5,247 nucleotides of DNA from Chitinophagaceae bacterium (GTDB lineage Bacteria; Bacteroidota; Bacteroidia; Chitinophagales; Chitinophagaceae). The stretch lies in the NCBI GenBank assembly GCA_025455245.1, contig JALOMX010000326.1, positions 1 to 5,247 of the forward strand. Reading direction: 5' to 3'. Each line of letters begins with the position of its first letter. The first letter of the stretch is position 1. Below the pieces are notes generated by a model. The model was not told where the DNA came from. It searched no databases and saw nothing but the letters and a program-made list of their open reading frames with translations. Below, piece after piece: positions 1-5,132 of this stretch. The position numbers and the translations under genes were made by a program.

Positions 1-42
1 ATTGTTTAGGTTGTTTTGATTTATAGCAGAATTGTTCTATGG

Positions 43-50
43 TAGTTTTG
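43..50 (+). promoter_or_regulatory. Candidate -7 promoter element for moaCB
   Basis: TAGTTTTG matches the Bacteroidota sigma-factor -7 consensus TAnnTTTG exactly. Transcription would start roughly at 55-58, leaving a leader of about 30 nt before the ATG at 86. A TTTG at 15-18 could serve as the -33 element, but its 24-nt spacer is longer than usual. This placement also argues against starting the protein at 32, which would lie upstream of the promoter. Bases 1-42 show nothing else that I can identify. Confidence 0.45.
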
Positions 51-85
51 GAATTTGGAATTTGATAATTGTAATTTTTGATCTT

Positions 86-997
86 ATGGTAAATATTACA
101 CATAAATCCACTACGCTTCGTCAAGCCATTGCCGTTGGAGTAGTGCGGGTTTCAAGGCAGGAAACGATAGATGCGGTGGTAAACAGACAGGTACCGAAAG
201 GTGATGTATTTGAATTCAGTCGTGCTGCAGGATTGATGGCGGTGAAGAAAACATGGGAGGCAGTGCCCGATTGCCATCCGCTTCCGGTAGAATTTACATC
301 GATTACGCATGAGGTTGATGGACTTGACATACACATACGTGTGGAAGTGCATACTGTTTATAAAACAGGTGTTGAGGTAGAAGCTATGCATGGGGTAATG
401 GTAACGGCCCTGACCATGTACGATATGCTGAAGCCCATTGACAAGGAAATTGAAATAGGGTCTATAAAACTCGAGAAAAAGAAAGGTGGCAAGAGCGACA
501 TTAAGTATGCTTATCCCGACACGGTAAAATGTGCTGTGATAACCTGCAGCGATAGTGTAAGCAAAGGACTGAATCCGGATAAAAGCGGAGATGTTATTGC
601 GCAACGTTTGGAAAAGCATGGATTAAAGGCCGATTACAGGGAGGCCATTGCTGATGAGTTTGATCTGATACAGGCAAAGGCAAAACAACTGATGGCAGAA
701 GGTTTCGATTTGATTTTATTCACCGGCGGAACAGGGCTTTCACCACGTGATGTAACGCCTGATGCCTTAAAGCCGCTCATCGAAAGAGACGTTCCCGGAC
801 TTATGGAAGCTGCACGAAACTATGGTCAGCAGCGCACGCCTTATGCCATGCTCAGTCGTGGAATTGCAGGCTTTGCCGGCGATACTTTATTGATCACCAT
901 GCCCGGTTCCCCTCGAGGTGCTGAGGAAACCATGGATGCAGTGTTTCCGTACATATTGCATGTGTTCAGGGTGAAGGAAGGGGTGAGGCATAATTAG
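86..997 (+). CDS. moaCB: Bifunctional molybdenum cofactor biosynthesis protein MoaC/MoaB (MoaCB fusion)
   Basis: This 303-residue fusion covers two steps of molybdopterin synthesis in the cytoplasm. The N-terminal MoaC domain (about residues 1-137) works with MoaA to form cyclic pyranopterin monophosphate. It shows KGDVF (38-42), the CHP motif (63-65), GVEVEA (95-100, two Glu) and YDMLK (112-116), which correspond to the catalytic and substrate residues of E. coli MoaC. The C-terminal MoaB/MogA domain (about 148-303) binds and adenylylates molybdopterin. It shows CSDSVSKG (154-161), GGTGLSPRDVTP (214-225) and MPGSPRGAEE (272-281). Such fusions are common in Bacteroidota. I chose the ATG at 86 because MoaC homology begins there; an upstream in-frame ATG at 32 would add 18 unrelated hydrophobic residues and precede the likely promoter. 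The 3' end overlaps the convergent MNT gene by 32 bp, and codons 260-303 are duplicated 1,000 bp downstream. Confidence 0.95.
   Translation: MVNITHKSTTLRQAIAVGVVRVSRQETIDAVVNRQVPKGDVFEFSRAAGLMAVKKTWEAVPDCHPLPVEFTSITHEVDGLDIHIRVEVHTVYKTGVEVEAMHGVMVTALTMYDMLKPIDKEIEIGSIKLEKKKGGKSDIKYAYPDTVKCAVITCSDSVSKGLNPDKSGDVIAQRLEKHGLKADYREAIADEFDLIQAKAKQLMAEGFDLILFTGGTGLSPRDVTPDALKPLIERDVPGLMEAARNYGQQRTPYAMLSRGIAGFAGDTLLITMPGSPRGAEETMDAVFPYILHVFRVKEGVRHN
861..995. repeat. Direct repeat copy 1: 3' end of intact moaCB
   Basis: This 135-bp segment encodes MoaCB residues 260-303 plus the first base of the stop codon. It recurs at 1861-1995 in the same orientation, without gaps and with eight substitutions (868, 877, 901, 916, 940, 948, 956 and 968), giving about 94% identity. 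Together with its partner it brackets the HEPN/MNT gene pair. Confidence 0.97.
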
Positions 998-1316
998 CCG
1001 TTTCGGTTTTCGTGATATTTGAAAATAGCACGACATGGTTTTCCAAAATGTTTTTATGAAAATATTCAGGTAACCTGTTCCAGTCACGCAATTCCACTAA
1101 AATGGGGATTGTACTATCTTCAATTTTCTGCTGAAGCATTTTAAGTATTTCCTCGGGGATTTTAGTACCCTGATTGCTGCGGATAACAAGGTCAAGATCG
1201 CTGCCCGTATGCGCTTTTCCGCTTACCCTGCTCCCATAGGCCCAAATTTCGAACGGATGGTTTACGCTTGAAAAAATGGCACATAGCTTTTCCTTGTCTT
1301 TATGCCTTAAAAGCAT
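966..1316 (-). CDS. MntA-like minimal nucleotidyltransferase, antitoxin of a HEPN/MNT module
   Basis: This 116-residue protein has the minimal nucleotidyltransferase signature GSX10DXD (G28, S29, D40, D42) within the fold that begins FEIWAYGSR. In characterised HepT-MntA pairs the MNT protein neutralises the HEPN toxin by transferring AMP to a tyrosine of its RX4HXY motif; this role is inferred here from family and gene order. The third carboxylate seems to be Glu75 (VELRDW), where related proteins usually have Asp. The ATG at 1316 lies one base after the HEPN stop codon, indicating translational coupling; an in-frame TTG at 1325 would overlap that stop and add three residues. The stop codon at 966-968 lies inside moaCB, so the last nine residues (NYASPLPSP) are encoded by the antisense of moaCB's final codons and probably do not belong to the original protein. 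Confidence 0.88.
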   Translation of the reverse strand: MLLRHKDKEKLCAIFSSVNHPFEIWAYGSRVSGKAHTGSDLDLVIRSNQGTKIPEEILKMLQQKIEDSTIPILVELRDWNRLPEYFHKNILENHVVLFSNITKTETANYASPLPSP

Positions 1317-1317
1317 T

Positions 1318-1758
1318 TTATTCAATATTTGAGGTTTTTACGATTGCTGATAATTGTCCGGCATCTGCAATAAACTGTGGTATTATTTTTATTGTTTCTT
1401 CAGCAAAATTTACACCGTAATCATGTGCTGTATGGTTACGTATATCCCGATAATGAAGCCATCTTTCACATGCTTCATCAGATATTATACTTCTCAACAC
1501 GGCATGCCTGAAAACATTCTTAAATGTTAAAGCATCCGCAGTTCTTGAAGAGTCGAAATATGGAATTAAAACTTTCTTTAATAATTTACCGGATTGTTCA
1601 AGAATGATTTCAAACTCTTTAATACAGGCGCTTCTGTAAAGGTCAAATTCAATATTTTCAGGGGAACTTTGAGCCATCAGGCTATATGCTTTTTTTAGTG
1701 TTTCAATACATCTGTCATAAAAAGTGGTATCAAGTAGCATGTTCTGAAGTATTATCAT
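1318..1758 (-). CDS. HepT-like HEPN-domain toxin (nucleotidyltransferase substrate-binding family)
   Basis: An all-alpha HEPN protein of about 146 residues, related to HI0074 and the nucleotidyltransferase substrate-binding family. Near the C-terminus it carries a complete RX4HXY motif (RNHTAHDY, residues 107-114 from this start), the ribonuclease-type active site of HEPN toxins and the site where MntA-type antitoxins modify the tyrosine. The segment RSACIKEFEIILEQS (42-56) matches the family's characteristic helix. It is the first gene of a two-gene unit; the MNT gene follows one base after its stop. The start is uncertain. ATG at 1758 fits a promoter at 1788-1795; ATG at 1740 gives 140 residues beginning MLLDTTF. 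A GTG at 1851 would read through the promoter and decayed repeat, so it is unlikely. The gene has no transposase neighbour but is enclosed by direct repeats of moaCB. Toxicity is inferred from family, not shown. Confidence 0.85.
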   Translation of the reverse strand: MIILQNMLLDTTFYDRCIETLKKAYSLMAQSSPENIEFDLYRSACIKEFEIILEQSGKLLKKVLIPYFDSSRTADALTFKNVFRHAVLRSIISDEACERWLHYRDIRNHTAHDYGVNFAEETIKIIPQFIADAGQLSAIVKTSNIE

Positions 1759-1787
1759 TCTCAAATAGTAAATGTCGGTAAATTTTA

Positions 1788-1795
1788 CAAATATA
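1788..1795 (-). promoter_or_regulatory. Candidate -7 promoter element for the HEPN/MNT operon
   Basis: On the minus strand this reads TATATTTG, an exact match to TAnnTTTG. It lies 29 bp upstream of the ATG at 1758, giving a short leader. I found no TTG -33 element at the usual distance, so the promoter may be weak or regulated. It lies about 65 bp before the high-identity part of the second moaCB repeat. Confidence 0.4.
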
Positions 1796-1860
1796 CATAC
1801 CAAAAGCAGCCTCCGGAAGATGGGTTCGGCAACAATAACTCCATGCCTCACTCAGGCAAT

Positions 1861-1995
1861 GAATTGCCGGCTTTGCAGGCGATACTTTATTGATCACCAT
1901 ACCCGGTTCCCCTCGTGGTGCTGAGGAAACCATGGATGCGGTGTTTCTGTACATACTGCATGTGTTCTGGGTGAAGGAAGGGGTGAGGCATAATT
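1861..1995. repeat. Direct repeat copy 2 of the moaCB 3' end
   Basis: Partner of 861-995 with an offset of exactly 1,000 bp, the same orientation and 127 of 135 identical bases. It forms the far boundary of the HEPN/MNT cassette. Confidence 0.97.
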
Positions 1996-1997
1996 GA
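1861..1997 (+). pseudogene. Truncated duplicate of the moaCB 3' end
   Basis: In frame, this stretch encodes the last 44 residues of MoaCB (IAGFAGDTLLI onward to VKEGVRHN) and ends with TGA at 1995-1997 in place of TAG. Compared with the intact gene it has five silent changes and three replacements (M272I, P288L and R295W in MoaCB numbering). The codon before it is TGA where the intact gene has GGA (Gly259), and there is no start codon or upstream domain, so it cannot make a functional enzyme. Weak ungapped similarity to moaCB may continue upstream to about 1806, with another in-frame stop (TAA at 1836-1838). It is probably the relic of a tandem duplication or insertion at the moaCB 3' end. 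Confidence 0.92.
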
Positions 1998-2022
1998 CGT
2001 TAGGGAATCGGGTTTCTATTTG
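1994..2022 (+). promoter_or_regulatory. Possible promoter for the fibre-like secreted protein
   Basis: TTG at 1994-1996 and TCTATTTG at 2015-2022 are separated by 18 bp. The second differs from the Bacteroidota -7 consensus TAnnTTTG at one position. Transcription would begin near 2028, just before the inverted repeat at 2039-2073. The TTG spans the end of the moaCB duplicate and arises partly from its TAG-to-TGA stop change, so the duplicate may supply part of the promoter. This rests on motif reading alone. Confidence 0.3.
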
Positions 2023-2038
2023 CAGGAGTCCGATTTTT

Positions 2039-2073
2039 TTTCATCTTGTATGCAAATCGGGTACAAGATGAAA
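2039..2073 (+). promoter_or_regulatory. Perfect 12-bp inverted repeat spanning the start codon
   Basis: TTTCATCTTGTA (2039-2050) is the exact reverse complement of TACAAGATGAAA (2062-2073), with an 11-base loop. In mRNA the right arm contains the ATG at 2068-2070, so folding would bury that start codon. An alternative in-frame ATG at 2050-2052 lies at the stem-loop junction. The run of T comes before the hairpin on the plus strand, not after it, so it is not a standard terminator in either direction. It could be a translation-control hairpin or a protein-binding palindrome. Confidence 0.6.
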
Positions 2074-2961
2074 CAGGTATTTTTTTTATTCGCTTCCTTT
2101 TTATTCGTTTTTTGTTTTTCCGGCGAAAGCGCCCTTACTTTCGGCAACAATAAAAAGGTGGGTATTGGCAGCAGGCGAACGCCGGGCCCTAATCAGGCCG
2201 GGCTCGATTTTTACACGCAGGGTCAAAGAAGAATGGTTATTGATTCATTTGGCAATGTAGGCATTGGCATCACCTCACCGCAATGGAAACTTCATGTGTC
2301 TGAATCAATCAATTCAACCTGGTATATCATAGCTGGTGCGGGGGTTGCTGCAGGAATTGGCAACAACATTCCCCAATACGATTTGCATACGAGAGTAGGA
2401 TATTTTGAATATAGGGTTGGGATTGGCACCACTCCCAATAGCTCATATTTGCTTGATATAGGCAATGGAAGCGTACGCATGCAGGGCGCAGTGCGCATAG
2501 ATGGCACACTTAATCCAAACAATGCGCTGACCATTGGCAATAACACTACCATTGAAGGGAACGCTGTTATCCAGGGGACTGCTACCATTCAGGGTAATAC
2601 CAGTATCACAGGTAATATGATTGCCTCCGGGGATGTGCGCAGCGGAGGCAGGGGTGTGGTAAGGGGTACCGGCTCCTCTATGCAAAGGATGGAAAGAAGG
2701 CAGATTGAACTTACAGCTTCCCTCAGCGCAGGCGCACATGTGAATAGTGCAGCTTTTTTGTATAACTCCGGCTCATTTGCAGCAACGCCCATAGTTTTGG
2801 TTGGGCAGTTGCTGTCTTCTGTGGGCGGTGAAGGCGCAAGGGTACAGTTCATTCCATTCGATGTAACCTCTACCTCTTTCAAGATCAGGGTATTTAACCA
2901 TAACAGCAGTACGGTAAGCGTAACAGCCACGTATGAGGTGTTGATCATTGGTCCCGAATAA
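2068..2961 (+). CDS. Secreted fibre-like protein with VGIG repeats, beta-helix-like segment and lectin-like C-terminus
   Basis: I cannot assign a specific function to this 297-residue protein. Residues 1-22 form a signal peptide (MKQVFFLFASFLFVF core) with likely cleavage near SGESA; the Cys at 16 has no lipobox. Three VGIG motifs (31-34, 64-67, 117-120), the last two in the setting 'GNVGIG' or 'VGIGTTP' followed by LHV or LLDIG, resemble repeats common in phage tail fibres and Bacteroidota surface proteins. Residues about 154-200 contain regularly spaced T-I-x-G-N units that suggest a parallel beta-helix. Residues about 211-297 form a beta-rich domain (PIVLVGQLLS, then ARVQFIPFDVTSTSFKIRV, then VTATYEVLIIG) reminiscent of H-type lectin domains; this is tentative. 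I chose the ATG at 2068 because the signal peptide follows at once; ATG at 2050 would add six residues. A role in surface binding or adhesion is an inference. Confidence 0.75.
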   Translation: MKQVFFLFASFLFVFCFSGESALTFGNNKKVGIGSRRTPGPNQAGLDFYTQGQRRMVIDSFGNVGIGITSPQWKLHVSESINSTWYIIAGAGVAAGIGNNIPQYDLHTRVGYFEYRVGIGTTPNSSYLLDIGNGSVRMQGAVRIDGTLNPNNALTIGNNTTIEGNAVIQGTATIQGNTSITGNMIASGDVRSGGRGVVRGTGSSMQRMERRQIELTASLSAGAHVNSAAFLYNSGSFAATPIVLVGQLLSSVGGEGARVQFIPFDVTSTSFKIRVFNHNSSTVSVTATYEVLIIGPE

Positions 2962-2998
2962 TAATGGTTACAGGCCGGGTCTGTCGGATTTTGGTGAA

Positions 2999-3610
2999 TT
3001 ATTCCCCTTTTATTTCAAAAAGAAAATACCCCTGCTGATGATATTTGGTTAAAGTGGTTTTGGCAGCAACGGCAACCTTCATAAAAGGCAAAAGGTTGCT
3101 TGCAGGTATATCCCGAAGCTGAAGGCTTTGTCCGCAAATTACAAGATTGCATCCTAAGTCATTCAGTTTGCTGAGCAACAAGGCATTGGGGTTATTTGTC
3201 TGGTATTGCTTTTGGTAAAAGGCATCATTCATTACGGTGGTAATGGAGGCAGCATGAAATACAATAACCGCTTTAATTTTTTCTTCAGGTGTTCCCGCAA
3301 CGGCATGCAGGTTGATCACACGGGCTACCTCTGCAAGCCCTTCATTTACTTTAGTAGCCTGGTTACCTGAAGAAGTGGCTTGCGTAAAATCAAACATCAG
3401 TTTTACTTCAGCATTGGGATCTGGCTTTTCTGAAGGCTGACCTACAGGCAGTACACCCGAAAGGTATCCTGCATTGATCACCGGAAAGATCATCTTGCTT
3501 TCCAGTTTTTTAAAACGCTCCTCCCTTGTTTGGGCATTGGAAGGATTTTGGGCAAATACAATGTTCTTTACCGAAAGAAACAATGCAGCAAGAAATATGA
3601 GGCGGCGCAT
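2999..3610 (-). CDS. Exported DsrE-family protein
   Basis: This 203-residue protein has an N-terminal signal peptide (MRRLIFLAALFLSVKNIVFA, cleavage likely after Ala20), so it should act in the periplasm. The mature part fits the DsrE/DsrF-like fold: a first strand VKLMFDFTQ (69-77), then KIKAVIVFHAAS (111-122), NPNALLLSKLNDLGCNLVICGQS (140-162) and a C-terminal KVAVAAKTTLTKYHQQGY (178-195). The CGQS segment with Cys159 is the conserved position of exported DsrE-like proteins; a second Cys is at 154. DsrE relatives take part in sulfur transfer, but the substrate of this exported branch is not known to me. The start lies 32 bp after the thiolase stop on the same strand, so co-transcription is possible. 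Its 3' end faces that of the fibre-like gene across a 37-bp gap with no convincing terminator. Confidence 0.85.
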   Translation of the reverse strand: MRRLIFLAALFLSVKNIVFAQNPSNAQTREERFKKLESKMIFPVINAGYLSGVLPVGQPSEKPDPNAEVKLMFDFTQATSSGNQATKVNEGLAEVARVINLHAVAGTPEEKIKAVIVFHAASITTVMNDAFYQKQYQTNNPNALLLSKLNDLGCNLVICGQSLQLRDIPASNLLPFMKVAVAAKTTLTKYHQQGYFLFEIKGE

Positions 3611-3642
3611 AGTGGTAATCTTTAGATGGTATATAAAAATAA

Positions 3643-4845
3643 TTATACTTTCTCAATGATGGTTGCATAACCCTGTCCCACACCAATGCACATGGTACAC
3701 AGTGCATAACGGCCTCCGGTTTGCTGCAGTTGCAAGGCGGCTGTCAGCAATAACCTTGCACCACTCATGCCCAACGGATGGCCAAGTGCAATGGCGCCCC
3801 CGTTGGGATTGATGCGTGGGTCATCATCTTTTAGCCCAAGGCTGCGTGTACAGGCAAGTACCTGTGCCGCAAAGGCTTCATTCAATTCTATGATATCCAT
3901 CTCATCAAGGGATAAACCTGCTTTTTGCAAAGCCCGTTTACTTGCTTCCACAGGGCCAATGCCCATGATGCGTGGCTCAACACCCACCACCGCCGACGAT
4001 ATGATTTTTGCCATAGGCCTGAGGCTTTTTTCTTCAACAGCCTTTTCACTCGCTATCAGCAATGCGCAGGCGCCATCGTTCAGTCCGGATGCATTGCCTG
4101 CCGTTACCGTTCCATTATTCCTGAAAGCGGGTTTCAATTGAGCGAGGCCTTCAAGGGAGGTGTCCGGTTTAATAAACTCATCATCTTTTATAATGACAGG
4201 CCCGCCTTTTTTCTGAGGAATTTCTACCGGTATAATCTCTTTGGCCAACCTTCCCGATGCACGTGCAGCTGCTGCCTTTTGCTGACTCCACAGCGCAAAC
4301 CTGTCCTGATCTTCGCGGCTGATATGGTGGATATCAATCAGGTTTTCAGCCGTTTCGCCCATGGCATCGGTGCCGTACATTTTTTTCATCAGGGGGTTGA
4401 TAAATCGCCATCCAAAACTGCTGTCGAACAATTCTGCATCACCGCCAAAGGGCATGGCCGACTTGGAAAGTACCAATGGCCCCCTTGTCATATGCTCAAC
4501 ACCGCCTGCCATGTACATGTGACCGTCGCCTGCCTTAATAGCACGGGACGCCTGTACTACCGCACTCATGCCCGAAGCGCACAGCCTGTTTACCGTTTCT
4601 CCGGGCACCGTATAAGGCAGGCCGGCAAGCAACAAAGCCATACGGGCCACATTACGGTTGTCTTCGCCGGCCTGATTGGCACAGCCCAAAATGACATCGT
4701 CAATAAGGCTGGCATCAATTCCCGGATTTTTTTCGAGTAAAGCCTTCAGGCTCATTGCGGCAAGGTCGTCGGCCCTTACCGGGCCAAGGCTTCCTTTGAA
4801 TTTACCGATGGGCGTTCGTACTCCTGATATGATATAGGCATTCAT
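3643..4845 (-). CDS. Acetyl-CoA acyltransferase, probably 3-oxoadipyl-CoA thiolase (PcaF/PaaJ type)
   Basis: This 400-residue protein is a full-length thiolase that cleaves 3-oxoacyl-CoA with CoA to release acetyl-CoA, in the cytoplasm. All catalytic features are present: nucleophile Cys89 (NRLCASGMSA), NEAF (322-325), His356 in GHP (355-357) and Cys386 in CIGVGQG. Two stretches point to the 3-oxoadipyl-CoA thiolase branch used in phenylacetate or beta-ketoadipate breakdown: FGWRFINPLMKKMYG (144-158) with MGETAEN (162-168), and NPNGGAIALGHPLGMSGARL (347-366). A general acetyl-CoA acetyltransferase or FadA-like role remains possible, because no other gene of those pathways is in the window. 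The ATG at 4845 matches the usual thiolase N-terminus (AYIISGVRTPIGKF). A one-mismatch -7 element, TTTATTTG on the minus strand at 4875-4882, lies about 30 bp upstream. The DsrE-family gene follows after 32 bp. Confidence 0.92.
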   Translation of the reverse strand: MNAYIISGVRTPIGKFKGSLGPVRADDLAAMSLKALLEKNPGIDASLIDDVILGCANQAGEDNRNVARMALLLAGLPYTVPGETVNRLCASGMSAVVQASRAIKAGDGHMYMAGGVEHMTRGPLVLSKSAMPFGGDAELFDSSFGWRFINPLMKKMYGTDAMGETAENLIDIHHISREDQDRFALWSQQKAAAARASGRLAKEIIPVEIPQKKGGPVIIKDDEFIKPDTSLEGLAQLKPAFRNNGTVTAGNASGLNDGACALLIASEKAVEEKSLRPMAKIISSAVVGVEPRIMGIGPVEASKRALQKAGLSLDEMDIIELNEAFAAQVLACTRSLGLKDDDPRINPNGGAIALGHPLGMSGARLLLTAALQLQQTGGRYALCTMCIGVGQGYATIIEKV

Positions 4846-5132
4846 AATGAATCAATTGGTTTGACAAGCGGATGCAAATAAACTACACAAATGTCAACCC
4901 CGGGATAGAAATCGTTGCCGCCTGCTATCTTCGCGCCTTTTGCCGGCATTTTCCACGCCCTCTTTATCGTCTTCATTTGCCGTAAACCTTTTGATTTTAT
5001 TTTGAAAACCCACCCAATGTTGGGAAAAGATTGGATGAACTTTAATTTATGAATACCCTTAAATGTCTCCTCCTACTTCGTATTTCCTACTTCGTACTTT
5101 TAGCCCCAAATTGTACATCCTACTTGGAAAAA
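4846..5132. other. Non-coding interval between the thiolase gene and the CRISPR array
   Basis: I see no credible gene in these 287 bp. The first part should hold the thiolase promoter on the minus strand. On the plus strand TATCTTCG (4926-4933) is one base off the TAnnTTTG consensus and could start a transcript toward the CRISPR array, though no -33 element is evident. CCCAA and TTGGG arms at 5013-5024 form a small palindrome with a 2-base centre. The region becomes more AT-rich toward 5132 and may include the array's flank or leader. No anti-repeat that could belong to a tracrRNA was found. Confidence 0.6.
5071..5127. repeat. Short tandem repeats of TCCTACTTCGTA
   Basis: The 12-mer TCCTACTTCGTA occurs at 5071-5082 and again at 5085-5096 (period 14). 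A shorter relative, TCCTACTT, is at 5118-5125. Low-complexity repeats of this style occur in intergenic regions of Bacteroidota genomes, as I recall. Their position just before the CRISPR array is noted without an assigned role. Confidence 0.7.

Noticed and set aside
32..85. N-terminal extension of MoaCB from an in-frame ATG at 32
   Set aside because: The 18 added residues are hydrophobic and unlike MoaC, and the best promoter element (43-50) would lie inside the coding region.
152..619. 155-codon minus-strand frame opposite moaCB
   Set aside because: It lies fully within the well-supported MoaCB gene and resembles no known protein.
996..1860. Insertion sequence or transposon as the carrier of the HEPN/MNT pair
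   Set aside because: No transposase, terminal inverted repeats or short target duplication is visible; the only boundaries are the 135-bp moaCB repeats.
2039..2073. Inverted repeat read as a Rho-independent terminator
   Set aside because: The T run precedes the hairpin on the plus strand and becomes a run of A after it on the minus strand, so neither strand has the stem-then-U layout.
2292..2948. Several minus-strand open frames opposite the fibre-like gene
   Set aside because: Their Cys- and Pro-rich translations show no family resemblance, while the plus-strand frame has a signal peptide and ordered repeats.
2971..2995. Possible bidirectional terminator between the fibre-like and DsrE genes
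   Set aside because: Only a 3-bp CCG/CGG stem with a short T run is visible, too weak to call.
3925..4740. 271-codon open frame on the plus strand opposite the thiolase gene
   Set aside because: It is antisense to a thiolase with all catalytic motifs intact, and its translation shows no recognisable domain; it is a shadow frame.
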